A DNA stretch of 15,115 nucleotides from Phlegmacium glaucopus. Lineage: Eukaryota; Basidiomycota; Agaricomycetes; Agaricales; Cortinariaceae. The translations under genes and the position numbers were made by a program. Location of the stretch: NCBI GenBank assembly GCA_015039465.1, contig MU130497.1:721770-736884 (forward strand). The letters are read 5' to 3'. This document shows positions 1 to 7,934 of this stretch, piece by piece. Under the pieces are notes generated by a model, which was not told the origin of the DNA, ran no database searches, and saw nothing but the letters and a program-made list of their open reading frames with translations. Every line of letters starts with the position of its first letter. Position 1 is the stretch's first letter.

Positions 1-1
1 G

Positions 2-852
2 ACACAAACCCTCAAGGCTGAAGGTGTATGGGGACATGTTGAAGGGGTGGAGAACAACCTCACAGCTGTCTGGCAGGCTTTGTATCCTTCCCCCTCACTG
101 CCTTATCTACCAATGCCCAACAACAAGCTGCCAGCACATGGTGGATCAAGGACTCTCGTGTGCTAAGCATCATTGATTGTTGTCTTAATCCTGTCACTCA
201 GAGCCTCATGCCTGTTGGCAATGACATTACCTCTCGCATAGTCTGGAACAAGCTCAAATCCATGTACAGTCATGTCAATGTTCATGCCCAATTTGATCTG
301 CATGGTCGTCTTACTGACAATACTCTTCAGAATGCCTCAGACTACATTCATTTCCTAGGTGAATTCAACACCTGCCATTCACACCTTGCTACCATGGATG
401 CACCTCTCACCAAGGTCAAGTCTATTCACACTCTTATGTGTTAATTCCCTCACGACACTACCTGGCCTCATTTTAAACAGTCTATATCACACTTTGTCCA
501 AACATGGAGCGAAATTGAAGCTACGTGTGATTACCCTTCCCCACCCAACACACTCTATACAAAGGTCATCACTCATCTCAAGCAAGAATGTCTAATGCTT
601 CAAGCTCATGCCAAACCTGGACCTGGGACTGAATATGCAAACCTGGCCACCATCAAGAAAACCTCTTGCAATCCTTTGGGTGTTGTCTGCACAAACTGTG
701 GTCTCAACAATCATGACTTCAACCACTGTTAGAAGAAGGGAGGTGGTGCAGCTGGGCAGTGGCCTGGTGGACAAAATGATCCCAATGTTGAAATTTGGAT
801 GTCAGGTTTAAAGTATACGCAGTCGCAACAGAGCTATAATCCAGTAGCGTAG
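2..852 (+). pseudogene. Copia-type retrotransposon gag fragment (degenerate)
   Basis: This is a broken gag (nucleocapsid) of a Ty1/Copia retrotransposon, which would package the element RNA in cytoplasmic particles. It is already open at the left edge of the window. A first frame (from base 2) reads a gag-like stretch containing GVWGHVEG. It shifts frame near 80-110 and continues as QQQAASTWWIKDSR, then a typical UBN2/gag_2 body with VWNKLKSMYS near 240-280. TAA at 442-444 interrupts the frame, which then runs on past TWSEIE to a CCHC zinc knuckle at about 688-729 (C-x2-C-x4-H-x4-C). A TAG follows at 730-732, where a Trp codon (TGG) is plausible, and the frame ends at 852. No protease, integrase or reverse transcriptase follows, so only the gag portion remains. 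Family assignment rests on the gag pattern and the knuckle. It is clearly non-functional. Confidence 0.8.
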
Positions 853-1053
853 TGCAGTGATTGGATATCAGGTATATTGGTTTAAACCAATGAGGATTCA
901 CCTCAATGGTTTAGAGTTTATATACATAGAAGTTGTGGCTATGCTTATCTACAAGTCATATCTGCCATTGGACTGATATCAAAACTAATCAAATGATGCA
1001 ATATTGCACGATACTGATATGATCAGATCAATAATTCCAACACCCAAGGCCGC

Positions 1054-1058
1054 TGATA
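1054..1058. repeat. Left target-site duplication TGATA
   Basis: TGATA lies immediately outside the left terminal repeat and is repeated at 6285-6289 immediately outside the right one. A 5-bp duplication sets the transposon ends at 1059 and 6284. Confidence 0.85.
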
Positions 1059-1076
1059 GTGGGGATGAACAATCCT
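1059..1076 (+). repeat. Left terminal inverted repeat of the 5.2-kb transposon
   Basis: GTGGGGATGAACAATCCT is the exact reverse complement of 6267-6284. The match ends abruptly inside the element at 1077. Confidence 0.9.
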
Positions 1077-1078
1077 CA

Positions 1079-1110
1079 GTGACATCACGGACGCGTGACA
1101 TAGTGTGACA
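1079..1110 (+). repeat. Left subterminal GTGACA repeats
   Basis: Three GTGACA motifs start at 1079, 1095 and 1105, just inside the TIR. They are mirrored by TGTCAC motifs at the other end. Likely transposase-binding sites, by analogy with other cut-and-paste elements. Confidence 0.6.
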
Positions 1111-1740
1111 TGGCCATTTGCATCACAAACATTGAGACAACACAACTGCTCAAGCTCTTGATCATTTCCCTTGTTTTTTTTTGTATAATACTCTTCCTTT
1201 AGCCTTGATACATCATATCACTGTTGTACTTAGTATATAAACTCAGAAATAATTGCTAAAAATGAACCAGAATGATGCAAGTTCAATATAATATACATGC
1301 TCTCAAATATAAGTGATAAATGCAATGTCTCTCAGTTGTCATCTTCCCAACCACTCTCATCCTCCTCCTCTGAATCATCACTACCTTCCTCTGTATCTGA
1401 TTCAAGTAGCCATTTACCATCTTCATACAAATCAATTGCATCAGATAATGCCTTCCGGAATCCGGATGTCAGCAACCTTGGTTGGCAGCTTGGCAGTCAT
1501 CAAATTTGGAGCTCCAGCATTCTTGAATACTTTCAATTGATCCTTTAGAAGTGTACCCTTGAGTGCTAAAGCCTTCACTTTGTCTAGAATGATGCCTGTT
1601 GCTGCAATCTGATCTGCTGTCTCCTTTGCCTTTTGTTCACGCTTCTCCTTTTGTGCTGTCTTCTCTGCCTGATGCTGATAGGACCTAGGAGATGTCTAGG
1701 GATGTAAACACACCATTTTTGCGGTTTCACAACCTTCACA

Positions 1741-1890
1741 GTATACTTGCAGATGCTCACATATCATTGCGGATACTTGCAGATCATTGCAGGTCATCGC
1801 AGATCATTGCACAGCATTGCACATCATTGCACATACTCGCAGATCATTGCAGAATACTTGCAGATCATTGCAGATACTTGCAGTCATCAC
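1741..1890 (+). repeat. 10-bp tandem array (consensus AGATCATTGC)
   Basis: Fifteen consecutive ten-base units sit in near-perfect register, most ending in TTGC or TCGC, for example at 1781, 1801 and 1841. The second LTR copy has a looser version built on TTCGCA (about 7990-8130). The unit is one DNA helical turn long. Confidence 0.75.
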
Positions 1891-1956
1891 CAACATTCGC
1901 ATTATCATTCGCAGTTGCCAGCTGTTCTTGCAATCTTTAAACACGACTCCAACAAA

Positions 1957-1972
1957 GGTCACTCAGGTGACT
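1957..1972. repeat. Small hairpin conserved between LTR copies
   Basis: GTCAC (1958-1962) pairs with GTGAC (1967-1971) around TCAG. The matching place in the other LTR (8382-8405) has a stronger 9-bp hairpin. Function unknown; possibly a regulatory or terminator structure. Confidence 0.4.
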
Positions 1973-3654
1973 GTATTACTCATCACCTTTATTTTTATCT
2001 TGTCTCCTTTTATTTGGCTCTTATCTCCTATGTTTCATTACCAAATTACCGGATCCATGTGACTCCGCTTTAACCCATATTTTACATTCCTGTTTCACCT
2101 TTCTGCACTTAGCTATTGCTAGTTACTATATTATTAGCAGTAGCAAGTAGGGTAATATAACAGGAGGAGAATGGACGAATTACCACACTTTTGATCCCAC
2201 CTTTGGAACGTCATGCTAAGCTACTCTTGCACTCCTTCAAAAATCATCCTGCAGGCTTTGCTTTTTCTGCGCATTATCTCACACTTTAAAGCAAACCTTT
2301 GCACCTCATAAAACCTCACTATCACCTACTGAAGAGAACTACATCAACCCCACGAACTGTGTACTACTTGCGGTCTGTCCCCACTGCTGGTACATCAACG
2401 CCTATCACAGTGTTCAACAATTTCCTTTTGTCTTTGTTTCTCATCTCCTTTCCCCCTTCCAAGTTTGTGCAGATGTTGGTAGTCCACTGCCTCAGTGAAT
2501 TTTTCAGCCATAAATACTTGAGTGTTGTTGCGGAAAAACATTGCTAATGCATTGTGATTGAGCAGTGTGAGCTGAGGTTGGTACCGCATAAGATGCCTAA
2601 ATGATCCAAGAGCACCTTCATTCACATCATTGGTGGCAGGCATCCATGCAAGCTCTTTCTCCTCAGTTGTAGCCTCATCAATAAGACCACCAGGGGCAAA
2701 CTCAGAGGTGAAGTGTTCCCATGTTTCAGCAGCACCTTTAAAAAATACAAGAAGTAGATCTCGAAGATGTGGAAGGGTAGGTGAAAGTTCATGAATCTTC
2801 TTGACAACAGCAGGATTTTGCCACTCTTCTCCATCCAGTGTTGCAGATGAGCATGATACATCATTGCCAAGAAGAATATCTGGATTACTGATAATCTTCT
2901 GCATATGTTCATAAACATGATGATGAAGAGGGCCAAGATCAAGCATATTCTGATCTGTGTCATGAGATGTATGAATTGCCTTCATATATGGATATGAGAT
3001 AGCCTCTGCATAGATTGCAAGGACAGCAAGCTCAGTTTTTGTAGAATCACATTGAAGGGCATTCATAAGATTCTGTTCCATGTGGTTGAGTTGGGAGTTT
3101 GTTTTATTGATGCGGAGGTTATGGAGAAAGTCAATGAACTGTTGGGAATAAAGAATAAGAGCACCTGCTGCATCACAGTAGGATTGGAAACGATTATTGG
3201 AAGTGTCAGGAAATGTGAATGGTGTCCCAACATGTTCCCACCACCAATAACGGAAGATGTCATGGTGTCCCTTCTTATCATCCTTGTGATTGAAAATTGC
3301 ACCTGCAATTTCAGCCATCTTGATTGCACCACGTGTTGACTGATTAAAAGCTCCCACTTGTGCTGATGTTGGTATGTCACCTTGCTCAATTGCTGCAATT
3401 TGTTCTTGAACAACTGGATTATTGTCACGGTTGGCAAGAAGAACAGGGCCTTCCAATCCATTTTCCTTCCACCAGCCCATAATTGCAAGATACCCACCTC
3501 AGACAGTATTAAGGTCCTTATGGCAGCCACATCCAGCCCATATAAAGAGGCAGAGAAGGTGCTTCTCTTCATCTGATAGCTTTTCAAATGCCTCTTTCCC
3601 CAATTCTGCAACTGTCTTCTCCAGCATCAGTGCTTGTCTCTCTGCCTTTGTGTT

Positions 3655-3983
3655 ACAACTGTATACATGCTGTGTATGCACATTTTTCATTTCTTTTCTT
3701 TCATCACACATGCGATATTCATTGTTTCATACACATGCTGTTACGGGTTACTTTTCATACATGTGTTGAACACATGTTGTACATACATCTACCGCATGCC
3801 TTTCATTTCTCATTTTAGTATATAAACCTATGTACTTTGTATCATATTCTATACCTAGTCTTTAATTGACAAATTCTCTACACACGATCTCTCTCAAAGG
3901 CGACTGCTGCTCTAGACCTTTACAAGTCTACGAAGCGCAAGTCCTCAGATTGATAACTTGAAACCGACATAGTAAACAACTGT
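3655..3983 (+). mobile_element. LTR-like insertion inside the transposon gene
   Basis: This AT-rich segment has no coding match to the gene on either side. It is flanked by a direct 8-bp repeat, ACAACTGT (3655-3662 and 3976-3983). On the plus strand it carries a TATA-like run (AGTATATAAACC, about 3816-3827) and then a stretch resembling an LTR leader. If the duplication is only ACAAC, the insert begins TGTATAC at 3660, but its right end (TAGTAA, 3975) lacks the canonical CA, so the LTR assignment is weak. The direct repeat and the break in homology are what I can see. It lies opposite to the interrupted gene and could be spliced out with the intron proposed at 3659-4022. Confidence 0.5.
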
Positions 3984-4022
3984 TAACAATCAGAAACCCT
4001 GAATCGTTCAAAGTCGTAACAC
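3659..4022 (-). other. Possible intron containing the insertion
   Basis: On the minus strand a GTGTTA donor (4022) and a CAG acceptor (3660-3659) would join ...LSDGA to CNTKAERQ in frame and remove the whole insertion. Without the insertion the intron would be 43 nt, with a TTAAC branch-like sequence. The acceptor lies inside the duplicated ACAACTGT, so the insertion would have copied it. This is inference from frame continuity. Confidence 0.35.
3759..3777. repeat. Perfect 9-bp palindrome with one central base
   Basis: ACATGTGTT (3759-3767) and AACACATGT (3769-3777) are exact reverse complements inside the LTR-like insertion. Possibly an activator site. Confidence 0.6.
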
Positions 4023-5401
4023 TTTGCACCATCAGACAGTGCATCCCACTTCCGCTGGCTACCTACACTTTTGATCATTTCTGCCTCTGCCCTCTTGAAC
4101 ATTGCATCAATATCCTGCAAGGACATCTCCAACATTGCTTCCTCTCCAAGAGACTGATCAACTGCCCATGCTTTTAATTCTTCCAAAAGTCGGGCATCTT
4201 TCTTCTTCTTTGCACAATGATCACTGTGAATGCCCATGAGTTTGATCAAAAGATCAACAAACTTGAGAAGGCTGCCCTGGCGCTTCCCAAATGGACTCTC
4301 ATTATAGAGATCAATTACATCCTTCAAATTTTTATCCCAGTTCTTCATTGCCTCTTCACTGGAGCCATCACATGTTGATTGGATTCCAAAGAAGCAAGTT
4401 GCACACTTCAAAGTATCAGAATCAGATGATGTATAGTCTTCAACAAGGAGATTAACATGTTGTAAAGTGTAGTTGATGCTTCGATGGCTAGTACCATCAG
4501 CACTGAATGTCATGCTCTTTGTATTTTTCATCTCATAACCAAGCTGAATTTTGGCAGTAAAATAACCTTCATGAAGGATACAAGCAATAGATGGATGGCT
4601 GATAGTGCCAATGGTCTCAATTCCAGCAGAGTGAAGAACTGCAAAAATGACTTGATTGATATATTTATGGGAGCAACCAGCTTTGACCAGAAGATGAACT
4701 ACATTCCGAGTTTCCTCAGTGAAGACTCCCTTGTCCATCAAGTGGTGAACAGACTTTTTCTTTAGGAGATTTTCTCTAACTGAGGCAATTGCATGTTCCT
4801 TGACAGCTTTTATTGAAGCAGAGTGCTTTTGAAGTGCAGTGATCTTCTTCTGCAAAGCCTTGCAATTGGATTGTGACTTTTCCAACTTTGACCATGTCTT
4901 GTGGAGTTGTGAGGACCACTGTGTCATTGAATCAGATAATTCACCTTGGAGGTCCTCATTAGCCTCCATAAGTAAGGCAATAGCCTTTTCTGCATCCTTG
5001 GAATCCTTCAAAAGATGAGCAGAATCATTTGTCTCAGCATTTTTAAGGATGGCAATCTGCTCTGTCAGCTGTGCAACTTTGTCTTGTCCACGTTTTGTGG
5101 TCTGACGCTGCATACAGAGCTTATGATATGTATCTTTGTGCTTTGACTCCCACATAGAGAGATCAGCTGCAAGCTGAGAGCACTTCTTATTGGACTTATC
5201 AAGCTCAACTTGCAATTGTTTGCACTCAGAGCTTTTCTGGATAACCTCAAGCTCAAGCTCAGTAATACACAATTTTGCAGACTGCAAGGAGCTCCAGAGA
5301 TCATCCAGAGCAGATTAAGAAGATACTTGGGCTTGCTTTTCAGCCTTAATTGCTCTGCCCTTTTCTAAATTCTCAGTTAGTGTTGCTCTATTTGGAGGCA
5401 T

Positions 5402-6222
5402 GCTAAGAGATTTGGGGATGGGCCTGATTGGTTTAAAAGTTGTTAGATAGATCTATCAGCTTATAAAGAATTCTACTTAATAGTTATGCACTATTTCTAA
5501 TTAAACAAAATAAACAACCTGAAATATGGAGCTTTTATTGTTTTATTTAGTTAGCTATTCTTAAAAGAGTTTATTTAACTCATACCTGGTTGTTTTAGCA
5601 GTTTCTTAGCAAAAACTATGTAGAAATGGTGAAATATAGGGTGTTATGAGCTCTGTAGTGGAGGTGTAGGTGTAAGAATGTGCATGCAGCAGCTGCATAG
5701 ACTCCATGGGCTTGTTTTGGCATGAGATCAGTGGCTGTGCCTGCCAAATATGGGTGCTAAACAGTGCTCAGGCTGTAACTTTGCAACAAGAGCACTTTGA
5801 GACTAGTTTTTCAGACCAAAATTGCTTTAAATTTCCCTGGAAAGAGGGCTATAAGAATATTATTTTTATTTTTTGTCATATAAGTACATAAACTGCATGT
5901 TTTACACACCTATCTTGTGATAGGGGGCATATTTTAAAAATCCGCTCTTATAGCTCGATTTATATTAAAATTCTAAGCAGAAAGCATCCAAAAACGAAGC
6001 CAATACATGGAGTCCTTCATAAGATATGGCCCAAACACGTTGGAGGCTCATATTTGGCTGGTGTTTGCATGTGACTGCACATTTTCCGGACAAATATTGC
6101 ACAATTAAAAAAATGGATCTTATAGGGCGATGGAAAATGATATTATTGAGGTATATACAGTAGAATATTTAACAGTTCACTGTTGTAGCAAGTAGAAACT
6201 CAATGTCTCACAAAATGGGTGG
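5402..6222. other. Non-coding 5' region of the 5.2-kb transposon
   Basis: About 820 bp lie between the gene start and the right subterminal repeats. I see no ORF with family resemblance. The stretch is AT-rich, with several runs of short A/T tracts, and should hold the promoter. I cannot point to a convincing TATA box. Confidence 0.5.
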
Positions 6223-6258
6223 TGTCACATCATGTCACATCGATGTGACCTGTGTCAC
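6223..6258 (-). repeat. Right subterminal TGTCAC repeats
   Basis: TGTCAC starts at 6223, 6233 and 6253, with an opposed ATGTGAC at 6243. This is the inverted counterpart of 1079-1110. Confidence 0.6.
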
Positions 6259-6266
6259 ACTTATTA

Positions 6267-6284
6267 AGGATTGTTCATCCCCAC
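6267..6284 (-). repeat. Right terminal inverted repeat of the 5.2-kb transposon
   Basis: AGGATTGTTCATCCCCAC is the exact reverse complement of 1059-1076, followed directly by TGATA. Confidence 0.9.
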
Positions 6285-6289
6285 TGATA
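6285..6289. repeat. Right target-site duplication TGATA
   Basis: Matches 1054-1058. The empty site would have read GCTGATAGGAC. Confidence 0.85.
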
Positions 6290-6680
6290 GGACTGAAAAC
6301 TGAATACCTATGGATTATTCATTTTTCATAATATTATTCTTCAATTGAATCAAAAAGATCAATAACCCAACCATGAATTAATCTACAAATTGATAGTGTA
6401 AGGGTCAAAAGTGTTGACTACACTTGTTGATTAAACTGGAAATTGCAAAGTCTTGAATGTTAAATCAGCAGATAACTATGATCTAAATTGATCTATTTAT
6501 CATACTGTAAAATAACACTACAAAAAGTTCAGACTATAACCATACAAAAATCCATAATGGTCAAAGGAACAACTTGCAATCTAAAGTAACTATCAAGTCT
6601 ACAACTGTGAAGGAATTTGTCATACAAGTCCTAGGACGATATCAGTAAACATCAATAAAGTTCCTGAAACAGTGAAACAC
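6290..6680. other. Gene-free AT-rich stretch
   Basis: No ORF, repeat or motif that I can support. It separates the transposon end from the GTGACAT cluster. Confidence 0.5.
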
Positions 6681-6770
6681 TTTGTGACATTTTTGTGACA
6701 TCATGTAACATTCATGACATCATTGTGACATTTGTGACATTTATGACGTCATGAGACATATGACATCACA
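6681..6770 (+). repeat. GTGACAT cluster with a CRE-like palindrome
   Basis: GTGACA occurs at 6684, 6695, 6725 and 6734, with variants CATGACAT and TATGACAT. A TGACGTCA palindrome lies at 6744-6751. The core motif is the one repeated at both ends of the 5.2-kb transposon, so this may be the end of a related degraded element or an independent bZIP/CREB-type site cluster. Confidence 0.55.
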
Positions 6771-6930
6771 AAACAATGCTCAGTCATCTAGACCTGACAT
6801 CATAAAACAATGCTCAGTCATCTAGAAACAAGACTTGACATCATAAAACAAGGATTTATCATCCAAAAACAAGACTTGACATCATAAAACAGCATCAGTA
6901 ATCATAAAACATAGACATGACACCACAGAC
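6761..6930 (+). repeat. Degenerate 41-bp tandem repeat
   Basis: Units beginning TGACATCA(C/T)AAAACA start at 6761, 6795, 6836, 6877 and (diverged) 6918. Spacings are 34, 41, 41 and 41. The first two units also share CAATGCTCAGTCATCTAGA. No coding frame. Confidence 0.65.
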
Positions 6931-7090
6931 TCTTACCTAATTTTGTTTCTCATTTATGTATAAAAGTAACTAGAAAGCACCAGTAACATTAGTGAATTTG
7001 CACTCATTCTTTCTTTCCCAAATTTCACCACTGTGAATTGGCACAAGTTAGAAAGAACTTACAAGTGGACTTGTCCTACTTCACTCAGTT

Positions 7091-7378
7091 CAAAGAATAT
7101 TAAATCCTAAAGGGACTTGTCTTTGTTCTGTTTAAACAAAGAATATTAAATCCTATAGGGACTTGTCTTTGGAGTTGGAATATTAAAGCCTTTGTCAGAG
7201 TCTGAGGAGAAATCCTTGTACTATAAAGCTGTTTCATAGTCTGCCTGTGGGACTTTAAATCATTTGTTTTTGGAACTGTTCATAGAATATTAAATCCTAA
7301 AGGGACTTGTCTATGTTCATCCAAATTGGGTTTTCATACAAGCAAAGAATATTGAACCCAAAAAGGGAATTATCTTTG
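7091..7378 (+). repeat. Four dispersed 35-bp hairpin-capable repeats
   Basis: Copies at 7091-7125, 7137-7171, 7281-7315 and 7343-7378 share AGAATATT(A/G)AA(T/C)CC, a short A-rich loop, then GGGA and a closing TCT. The ends of each copy are complementary: CAAAGA with TCTTTG in copies 1, 2 and 4. In copy 3 both ends change together, to CATAGA with TCTATG. No protein is encoded. What carries them is unknown. Confidence 0.65.
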
Positions 7379-7852
7379 TTTATCAAATCACAATATCATA
7401 TAGTCTAAGAAATTGGACTTTAAAAACTGGTCATAAAGAAAAAGAGAGTTTGAAGAGTGTACAGAAAGGAAAAGATAGTCTAAAAAGAATTGGACTTAAA
7501 ACCTGTATTTGGAAGTTTATTCAAGAGTATACTGGTTATACTTTCAAGGAAACCCCAACTTGCTCAATACAGAAATTTGTTATTGGTTACTGGTTGTTGG
7601 ATTTGTTGTGAACATTTCCTTAAACAGCAGTAATCTCAGAAATACAAATTAAAAACCATATCACTGCTACAGACATGACTGCCTATCTTGGAGATCTTTC
7701 CTGTTAGATTCATCTTATCTTGTCTCTGATTCTTGCATCACCATTAGCTTTTGATTCCCCCTTCTCCTCTCCACATTAGTAGTGTTACCATCCATATTAT
7801 TGACTACCCCTTTCTTTCCCTCTTTCTTCATCTTGCTCCCTTTGGTTAGCTC
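7379..7852. other. Gene-free stretch
   Basis: AT-rich, then pyrimidine-rich toward 7850. I see no coding potential and no further repeats. Confidence 0.45.
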
Positions 7853-7934
7853 ATTGAGGGGGCCTGTTGGAATTTGAGGTTATGTCATTTGTTTGTGGCT
7901 GTTGTCACTTGCTGTACATAGTCTACATGCACGC
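7853..7934 (+). mobile_element. Possible polypurine tract and start of an LTR
   Basis: CTCATTGAGGGGG followed by CC and TGTTGGAATTTGAGG (from 7865) resembles the polypurine tract plus 3' LTR start of a Copia element. The putative LTR is cut after about 70 bp by the LTR at 7935, and I cannot find its far end. This is pattern resemblance only. Confidence 0.3.

Larger units (their letters stand above)
1676..2407 (+). mobile_element. Solo LTR, family A copy 1, inside the transposon gene
   Basis: The segment starts TGATAGGACC and ends ACGCCTATCA, giving 7-bp inverted termini (TGATAGG/CCTATCA) with canonical TG and CA ends. It is homologous along its length to 7935-8823: shared start, the TTTTTGCG(G/A)TTT block, TTTTGATCCCA near 2190, and the ACTACTTGCGGTCTG to GGTACATCAAC block near 2365-2400. 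It splits the minus-strand transposon gene between codons for ...IVEH and QAEK..., and its 732 bp (divisible by 3) leave the frames compatible. Flanking bases (GATGC left, CAGTG right) are not duplicated, which is unusual for an LTR insertion. No internal retrotransposon sequence adjoins it. The LTR label is an inference from the termini and from there being two copies. Confidence 0.65.
1332..5401 (-). pseudogene. Transposon-borne coiled-coil / DDE-like protein, interrupted
   Basis: This is the only gene of the 5.2-kb transposon, about 990 codons once breaks are bridged. The likely ATG is 5401-5399 (MPPNRATLTENLEKGRAI). A TAA at 5317-5315 interrupts it after 28 codons, and the frame continues to 3983. 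This part shows a long charged coiled coil (about 5287-4770), a helical segment near 4750-4620, then FSADGTSHRSINY (Asp codon 4498-4496) and GIHSDHCAKKKKDA (Asp codon 4222-4220). After an insertion-bearing gap the frame resumes (AERQALMLEK, from 3645), meets TGA at 3501-3499, and runs on through PATNDVNEGALGSFR (Glu codon 2619-2617). An LTR (2407-1676) splits it. The reading frame rejoins exactly at 1675 (HQAEKTAQKEKR) and reaches an acidic tail (EEEDESGWEDDN) ending at 1332, after a 7-bp duplication near 1454-1467 shifts frame. The D, D, E and NEG residues suggest an RNase H-like transposase core, which is my inference. I recognise the family as a multicopy protein of Agaricomycetes but know no assigned function. 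Confidence 0.72.
1059..6284 (-). mobile_element. 5.2-kb DNA transposon with 18-bp TIRs, single large gene, unassigned superfamily
   Basis: A complete element is bounded by perfect 18-bp inverted repeats (GTGGGGATGAACAATCCT) and a TGATA duplication. Both ends carry clusters of GTGACA-type subterminal repeats in inverted orientation, a layout usually read as transposase binding sites. The only gene runs on the minus strand from 5401 to 1332 and fills most of the element. About 880 bp of non-coding DNA lies upstream of it (5402-6284) and about 270 bp downstream (1059-1331). The length includes two later insertions (1676-2407 and about 3663-3983), so the ancestral element was near 4.2 kb. A 5-bp duplication with GTGG/CCAC termini does not fit hAT, KDZ or P (8 bp), Mutator (9 bp) or Tc1/mariner (TA). 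Transib also makes 5-bp duplications but starts with CAC. I therefore leave the superfamily open. Confidence 0.85.

Noticed and set aside
3052..3339. Plus-strand ORF of 95 codons
   Set aside because: Antisense to the transposon gene with no family resemblance; the same applies to ORFs at 3382-3818 and 4484-4765.
2395..3480. A stand-alone 361-residue protein gene on the minus strand
   Set aside because: Its ATG is an internal Met just after an in-frame TGA, and its last codons run into the LTR. It is part of the larger interrupted transposon gene.
3655..3983. hAT or KDZ-type MITE because of the 8-bp direct repeat
   Set aside because: No terminal inverted repeats inside the direct repeats; the TATA-like interior fits an LTR fragment better, although neither is proven.
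3983..5287. A stand-alone 434-residue protein starting at a TTG
   Set aside because: The frame is open upstream to a TAA at 5317, with an ATG-led segment before that. The C-terminal residues run into non-family sequence.
6761..7378. CRISPR-like array
   Set aside because: Repeats are degenerate, lack uniform unique spacers, and the context is eukaryotic.
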